A stretch of 64,000 bases of DNA, taken from assembly GCF_014764705.1 (NCBI RefSeq), contig NZ_JACXXG010000025.1, positions 1-64,000 of the forward strand, in the 5' to 3' direction. Below are positions 7,610-17,027 of this stretch, piece by piece (the stretch's first letter is position 1; each line of letters starts with the position of its first letter). The translations under genes and the position numbers were made by a program. This stretch comes from Stutzerimonas kunmingensis (GTDB taxonomy: Bacteria; Pseudomonadota; Gammaproteobacteria; Pseudomonadales; Pseudomonadaceae). Under the pieces are notes generated by a model, which saw only the letters and a program-made list of their open reading frames with translations, was not told where the DNA came from and did no database searches.

Positions 7610-10332
7610 AACCAAGGCACCCGGCACCCGCTCAGCCCTCACCCCAACCCTCTCCCAGAAGGAGAGGGAGCAAGAGCGGAGCAGTGCCAGGCGAAGATGC
7701 CGAGCAGCCACACGATCACTCCCCTCTCCCTCCGGGAGAGGGGGTGAAGGACGGGGCTGAGAGCCTCGCTGCGGGCTGGTTTTCCAGCCGTGCCTGGCAA
7801 CCCTTCCCGTTCCAGCAGGAGGTGTGGCAAGCGATAGACCATGGTGAATCGGGGCTGCTGCACGCCACCACCGGCTCCGGCAAGACCTACGCTGTCTGGC
7901 TCGGAGCCCTGAATCGCTTTGCGACCAAGGCACCCTCTTCCAGCGCGACGGACAAGCCAGCGCCTTTGACGGTGCTCTGGATCACCCCGATGCGCGCATT
8001 GGCGGCCGATACCGCGCGTGCTCTGCAAGCACCGTTAGAAGACCTCGAGATCAACTGGAGCATCGGCCTGCGTACCGGCGACACCAGCAGTTCAGAACGC
8101 GCGCGCCAGGGAAGACGGCTACCCACCGCGCTGGTGACCACACCGGAAAGCCTGACCCTGCTGCTGACCCGTGCCGATGCGCGCCAGGCCTTCTCGGGCC
8201 TGCGCATGCTGGTGGTGGACGAGTGGCATGAGCTGCTGGGCAATAAGCGTGGCGTGCAGCTGCAACTGGCGCTGGCGCGGCTTCGTCAGTGGATGCCGGA
8301 GCTCATCGTGTGGGGGCTGTCGGCGACCCTCGGCAACCAGCCCCATGCGCTGGAGGTGTTGTTGCATCCGGGGCGCGGCAAGCTGGTGCAAGGTCGGGTC
8401 GACAAGGATCTGCGTGTCGATACCTTGCTGCCGCCGAGCATCGAACGCTTCCCATGGGCCGGCCATCTCGGGCTGCGCATGCTGCCGCAAGTGGTCGAGC
8501 AGATCGACTCGGCTGCCACAACGCTGGTCTTTACCAATACCCGCTCCCAGTCGGAAATCTGGTACCAGGCGATCCTCGGCGCGCGGCCGGACTGGGCGGG
8601 GCTGATCGCGTTGCACCACGGCTCGCTCGCTCGCGAGGTACGCGACTGGGTGGAGCTGGGCCTCAAACAAGGTGCGCTGAAAGCGGTGGTCTGCACCTCG
8701 AGCCTGGATCTCGGCGTCGATTTTTTACCCGTCGAGCGGGTCCTGCAGATCGGTTCGCCCAAGGGCGTGGCTCGGCTGATGCAGCGGGCCGGTCGCTCCG
8801 GGCATGCGCCGGGTCGGACTTCCCGCGTCACGCTGGTGCCTACACACAGCGTCGAAGTTGTGGAAGCCGCTGCCGCCCAGATCGCGATCGCCGAACGCCG
8901 CATCGAAGCCCGCAGCGCGCCCCATCGACCACTGGACGTACTGGTGCAGCACCTGGTGAGCATGGCGCTGGGCGGTGGGTTTCGTCCGGAAGAATTGTTC
9001 GATGAGGTTAGGCAGGCCTGGTCGTACCGCGATCTCACTGGCGATCACTGGCAATGGGCGCTGGCCTTCGTGCGGCACGGCGGGCATTCCCTGACCGCCT
9101 ACCCGGATTACCAGCGTGTGGAGCCGGACGACACCGGCCTCTGGAAAGTACCCAGTCGCCGCGTGGCGCTGCGCCATCGTATGAGCATCGGCACCATCGT
9201 CAGCGACGCCAGCCTGACGGTGAAGTTCTGGGCCAAGGGCGGCAGCGGGCGTTCGCTGGGCAGCATCGAGGAAGGTTTCATCGCGCGCCTGCGCCCCGGC
9301 GATAACTTTCTCTTCGGCGGTCGCCTGCTGGAACTGGTGCGGGTCGAGAACATGACCGCCTACGTCAGCCGCGCGACGGGCAAGAAGGCTGCCGTGCCGC
9401 GCTGGAACGGCGGGCGCATGCCGCTATCCAGCGAGCTGGCCGATGCCGTGGTCGAGCAGCTCGGTGCTGCCTCGCGCGAGCAGTTCAGCACGCCCGAAAT
9501 GCGCCTGGTCGAACCGCTGCTTCGCGTCCAGATGGACTGGTCGGCGCTGCCCACCAAGACCACCTTGCTGGCCGAGGTGATGAAGTCCCGCGAAGGCTGG
9601 CACCTGTTCCTCTACCCCTTCGCCGGGCGCCATGTGCACCTGGGCCTGGCCAGCCTGCTGGCCTGGCGCATGGGCCAACGGCAGCCGCTGACCTTTTCCA
9701 TCGCGGTCAACGACTATGGCTTCGAACTGCTTTCGGCCACCGAGGTGGACTGGCTGCACTGGCTGACGCCGGCGCTTTTCAGTGAAAACGACCTGCTGCA
9801 AGACGTGCTCGCCAGCCTCAATGCCAGTGAGCTGGCGCGCCGCCGTTTTCGTGAGATCGCGCGCATCGCAGGTTTGGTGTTTTCCGGCTACCCCGGAGCG
9901 CAGAAAAGCGCGCGTCAGCTGCAGGCTTCCAGCGGACTGTTCTTTGACGTCTTCCGCCAGTACGACCCGGCCAACCTGCTGCTGACCCAGGCCGAAGAAG
10001 AAGTGCTGCGTCAGGAACTGGAGGTCGAGCGGCTGCAGCAGACACTGAAGCGGTTGCAGCAACGACAGCTGGACATACACCAGGTCAAACGCACGACACC
10101 CCTAGCTTTCCCGTTGATGGTCGAACGTTTCCGCGAGAGCATGACCTCGGAAAAACTCGCCGACCGCATCCGCCGCGTGGTCGCCGAGCTGGACAAGGCG
10201 GCTGGTCCCGGCGGCTATCAGCCAGAAGCGAATGCCAGCATCATGGTCGAACGTGAAACCGCGCCCAAGCGCAAACCGCGGCAGACCAAGGACGGCACGC
10301 CACGCCTCAGGAAGCCGAAACGCGCCCCATGA
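7606..10332 (+). CDS. Ligase-associated DEXH-box helicase (Lhr-type)
   Basis: This 908-residue SF2 helicase shows Walker A (ATTGSGKT), a DEWH motif in [16 protein letters not shown], and helicase C motifs ([18 protein letters not shown]), followed by the Lhr winged-helix region. Lhr core proteins translocate 3'-5' on single-stranded DNA. It starts by ATGA overlap with the ligase. The helicase proper begins near residue 57 ([14 protein letters not shown]); residues 9-52 are encoded by a hairpin repeat and are rich in Pro, Ser, Arg and Gly. A GTG at 7744, preceded by GGGAGAGG, is an alternative start that removes this tail. Confidence 0.92.
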   Translation: MKPRHPAPAQPSPQPSPRRRGSKSGAVPGEDAEQPHDHSPLPPGEGVKDGAESLAAGWFSSRAWQPFPFQQEVWQAIDHGESGLLHATTGSGKTYAVWLGALNRFATKAPSSSATDKPAPLTVLWITPMRALAADTARALQAPLEDLEINWSIGLRTGDTSSSERARQGRRLPTALVTTPESLTLLLTRADARQAFSGLRMLVVDEWHELLGNKRGVQLQLALARLRQWMPELIVWGLSATLGNQPHALEVLLHPGRGKLVQGRVDKDLRVDTLLPPSIERFPWAGHLGLRMLPQVVEQIDSAATTLVFTNTRSQSEIWYQAILGARPDWAGLIALHHGSLAREVRDWVELGLKQGALKAVVCTSSLDLGVDFLPVERVLQIGSPKGVARLMQRAGRSGHAPGRTSRVTLVPTHSVEVVEAAAAQIAIAERRIEARSAPHRPLDVLVQHLVSMALGGGFRPEELFDEVRQAWSYRDLTGDHWQWALAFVRHGGHSLTAYPDYQRVEPDDTGLWKVPSRRVALRHRMSIGTIVSDASLTVKFWAKGGSGRSLGSIEEGFIARLRPGDNFLFGGRLLELVRVENMTAYVSRATGKKAAVPRWNGGRMPLSSELADAVVEQLGAASREQFSTPEMRLVEPLLRVQMDWSALPTKTTLLAEVMKSREGWHLFLYPFAGRHVHLGLASLLAWRMGQRQPLTFSIAVNDYGFELLSATEVDWLHWLTPALFSENDLLQDVLASLNASELARRRFREIARIAGLVFSGYPGAQKSARQLQASSGLFFDVFRQYDPANLLLTQAEEEVLRQELEVERLQQTLKRLQQRQLDIHQVKRTTPLAFPLMVERFRESMTSEKLADRIRRVVAELDKAAGPGGYQPEANASIMVERETAPKRKPRQTKDGTPRLRKPKRAP
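7631..7761. repeat. Two-hairpin dispersed repeat inside the Lhr-helicase coding start
   Basis: The segment is bounded by CTCAGCCC (7631-7638) and GGGCTGAG (7754-7761). It contains hairpin CCCTCTCC/GGAGAGGG (7648-7655, 7661-7668) and hairpin CCCCTCTCCC/GGGAGAGGGG (7721-7730, 7734-7743). CTCACCCC and GGGTGAAGG next to the hairpins extend the symmetry. The same CCCTCTCC/GGAGAGGG arms occur twice between nrdA and nrdB. Such elements are normally intergenic; this one is read in frame through the helicase N-terminus. Confidence 0.75.
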
Positions 10333-10351
10333 CGCTAGCCTCAGCACGCCC

Positions 10352-11050
10352 ATGTCTCACATGAATCCTTACCAGCCCATCGAACTGGCCGGCCGTACGC
10401 TCTGGCTGCTTGCGGAAAAGGCCGTCTACTGGCCTGAGCAGCAGGCGTTGCTGATAGCAGATATACATTTCGGCAAGGCCGCAGCCTACCGGCGCCTGGG
10501 CCAGCCCGTGCCCCACGGCACCACCGACGCTAACCTGCGCCAGCTGGACGATCTGCTGGCGCGGTACGCCTGCCGCCAGCTGATCTTTCTCGGTGATTTC
10601 CTGCACGCGCCGGAGTCCCGTGCACCATCCACGCTGGCCCGTCTGGCCGAATGGCGTGCGCAACATGCGCAACTGGACATCACGCTGGTGCGTGGCAACC
10701 ACGACCGCCGTGCCGGCGACCCACCGCGCGAGTTGGACATAAGCGTAGTCAGCGAACCGTTACTGCTCGGCCCCTATGCCCTGCAGCATGAGCCGGACCC
10801 GCATCCGACCCATCACGTACTCGCTGGCCACGTACATCCAGCCTTTCAGCTACATGGCCGCGGCCGCCAGCGCCTGCGCCTGCCGTGCTTCTGCATCGGA
10901 GCGCGGCTCAGCCTGCTGCCGGCCTTTGGCAACTTCACCGGAACGATGACGGTGGCAGCCGAAGACAACTGGCAGATTTATGTGATCGGGGATGGAGAGG
11001 TCTGGCCGCTGAGACGCCCTGCGCCCGTCAGGCCTGGGATATGCCCGTGA
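10352..11050 (+). CDS. pdeM: Ligase-associated DNA damage response endonuclease PdeM / MPE (metallophosphoesterase)
   Basis: From ATG 10352 (MSHMNPYQPIELAG) the protein has 232 residues; a start at 10361 is also possible. Binuclear metallophosphoesterase motifs are in order: DIHFGK, GDFLHAPES, RGNHDR and GHVHP. The Pseudomonas putida member of this family is known as a manganese-dependent DNA endonuclease encoded with Lhr, Exo and ligase. It starts 19 bases after the helicase stop, so it is the fourth cluster gene. Its 3' end overlaps the convergent small gene on the minus strand by 23 bases. Confidence 0.9.
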   Translation: MSHMNPYQPIELAGRTLWLLAEKAVYWPEQQALLIADIHFGKAAAYRRLGQPVPHGTTDANLRQLDDLLARYACRQLIFLGDFLHAPESRAPSTLARLAEWRAQHAQLDITLVRGNHDRRAGDPPRELDISVVSEPLLLGPYALQHEPDPHPTHHVLAGHVHPAFQLHGRGRQRLRLPCFCIGARLSLLPAFGNFTGTMTVAAEDNWQIYVIGDGEVWPLRRPAPVRPGICP

Positions 11051-11261
11051 TGGTGATGCCATAACGCTCGGCCAGGCGTGTGGCCGGGGTGTCCTCCAGA
11101 TCGGGCTCGTGCTCGTGCTCGATCTCCTGATCCGGATACAGCTCTTCTGCCTTGCGACTCACCAGCTCCACAGCCTCATCGATATCCGGCTGGTGGGCCG
11201 AGTCGATCTTCAGTGTCGCGGTGTTGCCGTCTTTGTTGTACGCAATGATCCAAGTCGTCAT
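11028..11261 (-). CDS. Conserved hypothetical protein, 77 aa
   Basis: The chosen start is the ATG at 11259-11261 (MTTWIIAYNKDGNTATLKID), preceded on the minus strand by GAGGGG at about 8 bases; an upstream in-frame ATG would add 26 residues without a good ribosome site. The protein has no signal peptide or membrane segment, is acidic in its centre (EHEHEPDLED), and ends RYGITITGISQA. It resembles short Pseudomonas hypothetical proteins of unknown role. It is convergent with, and overlaps, pdeM. No function is proposed. Confidence 0.75.
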   Translation of the reverse strand: MTTWIIAYNKDGNTATLKIDSAHQPDIDEAVELVSRKAEELYPDQEIEHEHEPDLEDTPATRLAERYGITITGISQA

Positions 11262-11453
11262 GAAAGTGCCCCTCGCCTTAAAGAAACCCGTGTGAACGTA
11301 ATAACGCCCATTTTGGTTTTTGTAAGTTTTTAGACCCATCCGGCGTCGGCAGTTCGGTCCCTCACTTCAAAGTTAGCAGCTTTAATTGAATTGCCAGGAA
11401 CAACCATGCGGACGCCCCGGTCATCCGTATGCAAACACCATGGAGTCGGGAAT

Positions 11454-12788
11454 ATGAATGCCTCGCCTCTACGCATTACCGAACCGTCCGAAGAGCATTT
11501 GGTGAGCTTGCTGCGCCAGCACGCCGAACCACTGCCCGCTCTGGATGGCCCGCGCTTCGCCGATGCATTCGAACGCTTCGCCGACGCTCGGGTGGTGCTG
11601 ATCGGTGAAGCCAGCCACGGCACCTCTGAGTTCTACCGCGCCCGGGCCGCGATCACCCGGCGCCTGATCGAGCGCCATGGTTTTTCCATCGTCGCGGTCG
11701 AGGCGGATTGGCCCGATGCCGCGCGAATCGACTGCTACTGTCGCCAGCGTGAATCGGTCGCCTGGACAGAGGATGCGTTCAAACGCTTCCCGACCTGGAT
11801 GTGGCGCAATCGCGAAGTCGGCGCTTTTGTCCGCTGGCTGCACGAGCACAATGCTGCACTTGATGCCGCACGGCGCGTCGAGTTTCGCGGCCTGGACGTT
11901 TACAGCCTAGGCAGCTCGATCCGCGAGGTGCTGCGTTACCTCGACCACACCGACCCTGAAGCCGCGGCGGATGCGCGCCAGCGCTATGGCTGTCTGAGCC
12001 CCTGGCATGAAGACCCGGCCGACTACGGTCGAAACGTCATGCTCGGCCAGCCAACCTGCGAAAAGGCAGTGATCGAACAGCTGCAGGCCCTGCTCGCCCA
12101 GCGTCTCGAATATATCGGCCAGGATGGTGAACGCTTCTTCAACACCGAGCGCAACGCGCGGGTGGTACTTGCCGCGGAGAGTTACTACCGGGCGATGTAC
12201 CGCGGCTCGACAGAATCCTGGAATCTGCGCGACCGCCACATGTTCGACACCCTGCGGGCTCTGCTCGACCACCGCGGGGCAAACGCGAAAGCGGTAATCT
12301 GGGCGCACAACTCGCATATCGGCAATGCTGCGGCGACTTCGATGGGCTGGGGTGGCGAGTTCAACATCGGCGAACTCTGCCGCACCGCCTTCGGTCGCGA
12401 CGCAGTACTGATCGGCATGGCAACCGATCGCGGCGAGGTGGCAGCGGCGGCCAACTGGGACGAACCGATGCAAATCAAGCAGGTCATCCCGTCACGCTCG
12501 GACAGCTGGGAGCAGCTTTTTCTGCGTGCCGGCGTGCCGGCCTCGCTGACCGACTGGCGCGATGATCGCGGCGAATTTCGCAAGGCGCTCAGCCATCCAC
12601 GGCTTGAGCGTGCGATTGGCGTCATCTACCGGCCGCTGACCGAGCGACAGAGTCACTACTTCCGCGCCATCCTTGCCGAGCAGTTCGATGCGTTGATCTG
12701 GTTCGACCAGACGCAGGCGGTGACGCCCATCGGCCCGCAGGACATCGATGCGAGCGTCGTACCGGATACTTACCCGTTCGGCGAGTAA
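11454..12788 (+). CDS. Erythromycin esterase family protein
   Basis: This 444-residue protein (start MNASPLRITEPSEEH; GGAG about 8 bases upstream) carries the family signature GEASHGTSEFYRARA near residue 50, with VAVEADWPDAARID, FRGLDVYSLG and WAHNSHIGN later. EreA/EreB hydrolyse the macrolide lactone through a His-activated water. Chromosomal relatives such as this are widespread and often fused to or placed beside phosphoribosyltransferases, and most have no proven antibiotic activity. No signal peptide is visible, so it is probably cytoplasmic. Monocistronic by spacing. Confidence 0.85.
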   Translation: MNASPLRITEPSEEHLVSLLRQHAEPLPALDGPRFADAFERFADARVVLIGEASHGTSEFYRARAAITRRLIERHGFSIVAVEADWPDAARIDCYCRQRESVAWTEDAFKRFPTWMWRNREVGAFVRWLHEHNAALDAARRVEFRGLDVYSLGSSIREVLRYLDHTDPEAAADARQRYGCLSPWHEDPADYGRNVMLGQPTCEKAVIEQLQALLAQRLEYIGQDGERFFNTERNARVVLAAESYYRAMYRGSTESWNLRDRHMFDTLRALLDHRGANAKAVIWAHNSHIGNAAATSMGWGGEFNIGELCRTAFGRDAVLIGMATDRGEVAAAANWDEPMQIKQVIPSRSDSWEQLFLRAGVPASLTDWRDDRGEFRKALSHPRLERAIGVIYRPLTERQSHYFRAILAEQFDALIWFDQTQAVTPIGPQDIDASVVPDTYPFGE

Positions 12789-12850
12789 GACGTCATCGCG
12801 GCGCCGGAGCGCTGCGACGCCGTCACGCAAGAAAGGGACAGTCGACCGGC

Positions 12851-13012
12851 TTATGCCACCGGCGCTGGCGGTGGCTGATCGGGCACGGTGGGCTCGCCGG
12901 GCTCGGACGGCTGGGTGGGAACGCCTGGCTCCTCCGGATCACCTGGAATGCCGGCGGCGTGCCAGCCATCGGTATCGGCGGCGTGGAAATAGCGATTCGA
13001 TCGAGCGTCCAT
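12851..13012 (-). CDS. Short proline/glutamate-rich hypothetical protein (53 aa)
   Basis: Starting at the ATG 13010-13012 (MDARSNRYFHAADTDG), the frame ends at TAA 12851-12853. The C-terminal half is low complexity, repeating G-x-P and E-P units (GEPTVPDQPPPAPVA). Short proteins with this repetitive acidic-proline tail are common in Pseudomonas genomes and have no assigned role. No signal peptide or membrane helix is present. The frame could be non-coding, but start position and composition favour a gene. Confidence 0.5.
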   Translation of the reverse strand: MDARSNRYFHAADTDGWHAAGIPGDPEEPGVPTQPSEPGEPTVPDQPPPAPVA

Positions 13013-13120
13013 AACGTCCTCCACTGCATTAACCCGCAGCTGCGGGCTGGTCTGTAGTAGAGGTCGGGGCAGGCGCTTTCTATCCAACCTTCCGTCGGGC
13101 GGCCGACCTGCCCCAGCGGA

Positions 13121-13660
13121 TTACCACATCAGGTCGTCCGGCACCTGATAGGCGGCGTAGGGATCGTCGGCATCCGGCTCCTCGGTGCGGATGTTGAGCT
13201 GCACCACCCGCTGCGGGTCGCGCTCCTGAATCTTAAGCGCCGCTTCACGCGGGATCACTTCGTAGCCGCCGCCATGACGAACGATTGCCAGCGAGCCGCT
13301 GGCCAGCTTTTCACGCATCAGCTTGTTCACCGACAGCCGCTTGACCTTCTTGTCGTCGACGAAGTTGTAGTAATCCTCGGTGGTCAGCTTCGGCAGACGG
13401 CTGGTCTCGATCAACTGCTTGATCTGCGCTGTACGGGCCTTCTGTTCGGCCTTTTGCTGCTGCTGGCGGTTGAGCTCCTGATCGCGGGCGATCTTTTCCG
13501 CCTGCGCCTTCAGTGCCGCTTCGCGCTGCGAATCATCCTTCTCGACCTGGCCTTTCTTCTCCAGGCGCTGCTGCTTCTGCTTCTGCTTGACGGCCTGCTT
13601 GGCCTGCTTTTCGTTGACCAGCCCGGCTTTGAGCAGCTGATCACGGAGGGAAAGACTCAT
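13121..13660 (-). CDS. DUF2058 domain-containing protein (YaiL-like)
   Basis: The protein has 179 residues and starts MSLSLRDQLLKAGLVNEKQA, the usual start of the DUF2058/YaiL family. Residues 20-75 are a highly charged Lys/Gln/Glu-rich segment predicted to be a long coiled coil (KQKQKQQRLEKKGQ and similar). The C-terminal half carries the conserved folded part (LTTEDYYNFVDDKKVKRL; LAIVRHGGGYEVI). Soluble, with no signal peptide. The molecular function is unknown; E. coli YaiL is listed as a nucleoprotein/polynucleotide-associated protein. It is followed downstream by mazG on the same strand. Confidence 0.9.
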   Translation of the reverse strand: MSLSLRDQLLKAGLVNEKQAKQAVKQKQKQQRLEKKGQVEKDDSQREAALKAQAEKIARDQELNRQQQQKAEQKARTAQIKQLIETSRLPKLTTEDYYNFVDDKKVKRLSVNKLMREKLASGSLAIVRHGGGYEVIPREAALKIQERDPQRVVQLNIRTEEPDADDPYAAYQVPDDLMW

Positions 13661-13696
13661 GTTTCGGCTCGTCTCGTCGTGAGTTCAAGTGGGACG

Positions 13697-13759
13697 CGGG
13701 TGGACGCTTCGGCCGCCCACCGAGCGGCATTGTGGTGGATGTGAAAAGCCACATCCACC
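13697..13759. repeat. Pair of GGTGGA-type hairpins between the DUF2058 gene and mazG
   Basis: The first unit is GGGTGGACGCTTC followed by GCCGCCCACC (about 13697-13721). The second is a perfect 10-bp hairpin, GGTGGATGTG (13734-13743) with CACATCCACC (13750-13759) and loop AAAAGC. The sequences belong to the same family as copies at 14650-14750 and 63580-63609. Confidence 0.65.
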
Positions 13760-13771
13760 CGGAAAGTGCAG

Positions 13772-14602
13772 TTAGGCGCAGGACGGCGATCGTTCGGCCT
13801 TCTTCGCCTCGCCCCAGAGCGCGTCAAGCTCTTCGAGATCGCAGTTCTCGATTGGCCGCCCCGCTTCACGCAAGGCCTGCTCGATGAAGCGAAAACGCCG
13901 CTCGAACTTGCCATTCGCGGCACGCAAGGCGTTCTCAGGATCGACCTTGAGATGCCGCGCCAGGTTGACCACAACGAACAGCAGATCACCCAGCTCTTCG
14001 GCAATGGCCTGCGGATCGTTCTCGCTCATTGCCTCCAGCACTTCGCCGAGTTCCTCGCGCACCTTGTCCACCACCGGCAGCGCCTCGGGCCAGTCGAAAC
14101 CGACCTGCGCCGCACGCTTCTGCAGTTTCGCGGCCCGACTGAGCGCCGGCAGCGCGCTGGGCACGTCATCGAGCAAGGACAATTGTTCAGGTGCGGCGGC
14201 TTTCTCGGCACGCTCTTCGGCCTTGATCTCCTCCCAGCGCTGCTTGATCGCCGCTTCATCGAGGCGCGGCAGCTCCGGCGAGCCATACAGATCGCCATCG
14301 GGGAACACGTGGGGGTGGCGACGGATCAGCTTGCGGGTGATGGCATCGACCACCGTGGCGAACTCGAAGCGCCCTTCCTCCCGGGCCAGCTGGCTGTAGT
14401 AGACGACCTGGAACAGCAGGTCCCCCAGCTCGCCGGGCAGATGATCGAAGTCGCCGCTCTCGATGGCATCGGCCACCTCGTAGGCCTCTTCCAGCGTATG
14501 CGGCACGATGCTCGCGTAGTTCTGCTGCAGGTCCCACGGGCAACCAAGCTGTGGATCACGCAGCCGGGCCATCAGGTGCAGGAGATCGTTGAGTTGGTAC
14601 AT
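13772..14602 (-). CDS. mazG: Nucleoside triphosphate pyrophosphohydrolase MazG
   Basis: From ATG 14600-14602 (MYQLNDLLHLMARLRDP, with GAGGAA upstream) the protein has 276 residues, typical for two-domain MazG. The first domain has GCPWDLQQNYASIVPHTLEE and EELGDLLFQVV-type motifs (GELGDLLFQVVYYSQLA), and the second repeats the pattern (EELGEVLEAMSENDPQAI; EELGDLLFVVVNLARHL). The EExxE and ExxD acidic clusters bind magnesium. MazG removes pyrophosphate from (d)NTPs and can affect ppGpp pools. It lies beside relA on the same strand, separated by a repeat-rich 181-bp gap. Confidence 0.95.
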   Translation of the reverse strand: MYQLNDLLHLMARLRDPQLGCPWDLQQNYASIVPHTLEEAYEVADAIESGDFDHLPGELGDLLFQVVYYSQLAREEGRFEFATVVDAITRKLIRRHPHVFPDGDLYGSPELPRLDEAAIKQRWEEIKAEERAEKAAAPEQLSLLDDVPSALPALSRAAKLQKRAAQVGFDWPEALPVVDKVREELGEVLEAMSENDPQAIAEELGDLLFVVVNLARHLKVDPENALRAANGKFERRFRFIEQALREAGRPIENCDLEELDALWGEAKKAERSPSCA

Positions 14603-14649
14603 GGATTCCTCAGCGAATCGAGGGCTGGTGAGGGCGCTGATGGCATCAC

Positions 14650-14750
14650 GGTGGATGTGAAAAACGACATCCGCCCTACGGTTCGGTCTCGGGCAAAACG
14701 CCCCAAAACCGTATTGCATCGTAGGGTGGATGACGCTTCAACCATCCACC
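14650..14750. repeat. Two GTAGGGTGGAT-type repeats in the mazG-relA gap
   Basis: Copy one: GGTGGATGT (14650-14658) with ACATCCGCC (14667-14675), followed by CTACGG. Copy two: GTAGGGTGGATGACGC starting at 14721 with ACCATCCACC ending at 14750. The two units face each other across about 45 bases, as REP doublets do. Copy two differs from the 63580 copy at only a few loop positions. Confidence 0.7.
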
Positions 14751-14783
14751 ATGGCGCGGTTGGCGCCGCCGCTGTGCCGAGCC

Positions 14784-17027
14784 TTACGTGGCTCTTTGGC
14801 GCTTGGCTTCGATGATGTTCGGCAGCTGCGAAATACGGCTGAGCAGGCGACCCAGGGCGTTCAGCCCGGGAATCTCGATGGTCAGCGTCATCTGCGCGGT
14901 GCTGTCTTCCTTGTTCGAGCGGGTGTTCATCGACAGCACGTTGATGCGCTCGTTGAGCAGCATCTGCGAGATGTCACGCAGCAAGCCGGCGCGGTCGTAG
15001 GCGCGGATCATGATTTCCACCGGATAGGTCTTCTCCGGTACAGGACCCCAGCTGACCTGGATGATCCGCTCCGGCTCGCGCCCGGCCAGTTGCAGCACGG
15101 ACGGGCAGTCCTGACGGTGGATACTGACACCGCGCCCCTGGGTGATGTAACCGACGATGGGATCGCCCGGCAGCGGCTGGCAGCAGCCGGCCATCTGCGT
15201 CAGCAGGTTGCCGACGCCCTGGATCTGCACGTCGCCGCGCTTGCCCGGCTTGTACGGCGCCGAGCGCCGCGGAATCAGCTCCAGCTGGTCGTAACCGCGC
15301 TCCGGCTCGACCAGCTGCTGCGCCATGTTGACCAGGTGCGCCAGGCGCAGGTCGCCGGCGCCAAGGGCGGCGAACATGTCCTCGGCGTTCTTCAGGTTGG
15401 CCTTTTCGGCCAGCTTGTCGAAGTCCACCGGCGGCAGATCCAGACGTCCCAGTTCGCGCTCCAGCAGCGCCTTGCCGGCGGCGACGTTCTGGTCACGAGC
15501 CTGCAGTTTGAACCAGTGGACGATCTTCGCCCGCGAGCGTGAGGTGGTGATGTAGCCCAGGTTCGGGTTCAGCCAGTCGCGGCTCGGCGAGCCGTGCTTG
15601 CTGGTGATGATCTCCACCTGCTCGCCGGTCTGCAGGCTGTAGTTGAGCGGCACGATGCGCCCGTTGATCTTGGCACCGCGACAGTTGTGGCCGATCTCGG
15701 TATGCACTCGATAGGCGAAGTCCAGCGGCGTGGCGCCCTTGGGCAGGTCGATGGCATGGCCGTCCGGGGTGAACACGTAGACCCGATCCGGCTCGATATC
15801 CACCCGCAGCTGGTCGGCCAGGCCACCGATGTCGCCCAGCTCTTCGTGCCATTCGAGCACCTGACGCAACCAGGCGATCTTCTCCTCGTAATGGTCGGAG
15901 CCGGAATTGACATCGGTGCCCTTGTAGCGCCAGTGCGCGCAGACGCCCAGCTCGGCCTCTTCGTGCATGGCGTGGGTGCGAATCTGCACCTCCAGCACCT
16001 TACCCTCCGGGCCGATCACCGCGGTGTGCAGCGAGCGATAGCCGTTCTCCTTGGGGTTGGCGATGTAGTCGTCGAACTCCTTCGGAATGTGCCGCCACAG
16101 GGTATGCACGATCCCCAGCGCGGTGTAGCAATCGCGAACTTCCGGCACCAGCACACGAACGGCGCGAACGTCGTAGATCTGGCTGAACTGCAGGCCTTTC
16201 TTCTGCATCTTTCGCCAGATGGAATAGATGTGCTTGGCACGCCCGTCGATGTCGGGCTGGATGCCGGTCGCAGTCAGTTCGTCCCTGAGCTGCTGCACGA
16301 CGTTCTGGATGTACTGTTCGCGATCGAGGCGACGCTCGTGCAAGAGCTGGGCGATCTGCTTGTACTGCTCGGGCTCGAGGTAGCGGAAAGACAGGTCCTC
16401 CAGCTCCCACTTGATATGGCCGATGCCCAGGCGATGGGCCAGCGGCGCGTAGATATCGAAGACTTCGCGGGCCACCCGTTGACGCTTCTCGTCGTCGGCC
16501 AGCTTCACCGCGCGAATGGCACAGGTGCGCTCGGCCAGCTTGATCAGCGCGACGCGCACGTCATCGACCATGGCCACCAGCATCTTGCGCAGGTTTTCCA
16601 CCTGCGCCTGGGAGCCGAGCACGAGCGATTCGCGTGGGTTGAGACTGGCGCTGATCGCCGCCATGCGAAGCACGCCTTCGACCAGCTTGGCCACCACCGG
16701 GCCAAAACGCTGGTTCACATCGGCCAACTGGATCTTGCCTTCGCGCACGCCACGGTAGATAACGGCGGCGACCAGGCTGTCCTGGTCCAGCTTGAGGTCG
16801 GCGAGGATCTCGGCGATCTCGAGGCCGATCTGGTAGCTGGAGGTGCCTTCACTCCAGAGGTTCTGCGCCGCATTGGCCTGCTGTTCCGCCTCGCGGGCAA
16901 ACTCGCAGGCCTCCTTAAGAGCCGCGCGGTCGAGTGCCGGGTCCATCCCCAGCACATGATCGAGCCAGCCATCCAGGTTGATACTACCGTCCGTATTGAT
17001 CGGCTGAAGCGCTCTGACCTGTACCAT
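14784..17027 (-). CDS. relA: GTP pyrophosphokinase RelA, (p)ppGpp synthetase I
   Basis: This 747-residue RelA produces (p)ppGpp when ribosomes stall with uncharged tRNA. Order: degenerate hydrolase domain (residues about 20-200; the HD motif of SpoT is replaced by VIYRGVREGKI, so hydrolysis is presumably lost), synthetase domain (YDVRAVRVLVPEV; NPKENGYRSLHTAVI; EVQIRTHAMHEEAE), TGS domain (VYVFTPDGHAIDLPKGATPL), zinc-finger/helical region (GCCQPLPGDPIVGYITQGRG) and a C-terminal ACT domain. AAGG motifs precede ATG 17025-17027. It lies between mazG and rlmD on the same strand, the usual Pseudomonas order. Confidence 0.97.
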   Translation of the reverse strand: MVQVRALQPINTDGSINLDGWLDHVLGMDPALDRAALKEACEFAREAEQQANAAQNLWSEGTSSYQIGLEIAEILADLKLDQDSLVAAVIYRGVREGKIQLADVNQRFGPVVAKLVEGVLRMAAISASLNPRESLVLGSQAQVENLRKMLVAMVDDVRVALIKLAERTCAIRAVKLADDEKRQRVAREVFDIYAPLAHRLGIGHIKWELEDLSFRYLEPEQYKQIAQLLHERRLDREQYIQNVVQQLRDELTATGIQPDIDGRAKHIYSIWRKMQKKGLQFSQIYDVRAVRVLVPEVRDCYTALGIVHTLWRHIPKEFDDYIANPKENGYRSLHTAVIGPEGKVLEVQIRTHAMHEEAELGVCAHWRYKGTDVNSGSDHYEEKIAWLRQVLEWHEELGDIGGLADQLRVDIEPDRVYVFTPDGHAIDLPKGATPLDFAYRVHTEIGHNCRGAKINGRIVPLNYSLQTGEQVEIITSKHGSPSRDWLNPNLGYITTSRSRAKIVHWFKLQARDQNVAAGKALLERELGRLDLPPVDFDKLAEKANLKNAEDMFAALGAGDLRLAHLVNMAQQLVEPERGYDQLELIPRRSAPYKPGKRGDVQIQGVGNLLTQMAGCCQPLPGDPIVGYITQGRGVSIHRQDCPSVLQLAGREPERIIQVSWGPVPEKTYPVEIMIRAYDRAGLLRDISQMLLNERINVLSMNTRSNKEDSTAQMTLTIEIPGLNALGRLLSRISQLPNIIEAKRQRAT

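Noticed and set aside
7639..8028. Minus-strand frame across the helicase 5' region
   Set aside because: It is the antisense reading of the repeat and helicase start; no family and no ribosome site.
11391..11453. Upstream ATG extension of the erythromycin-esterase-like protein
   Set aside because: Family alignment starts near MNASPL, and GGAG spacing supports 11454.
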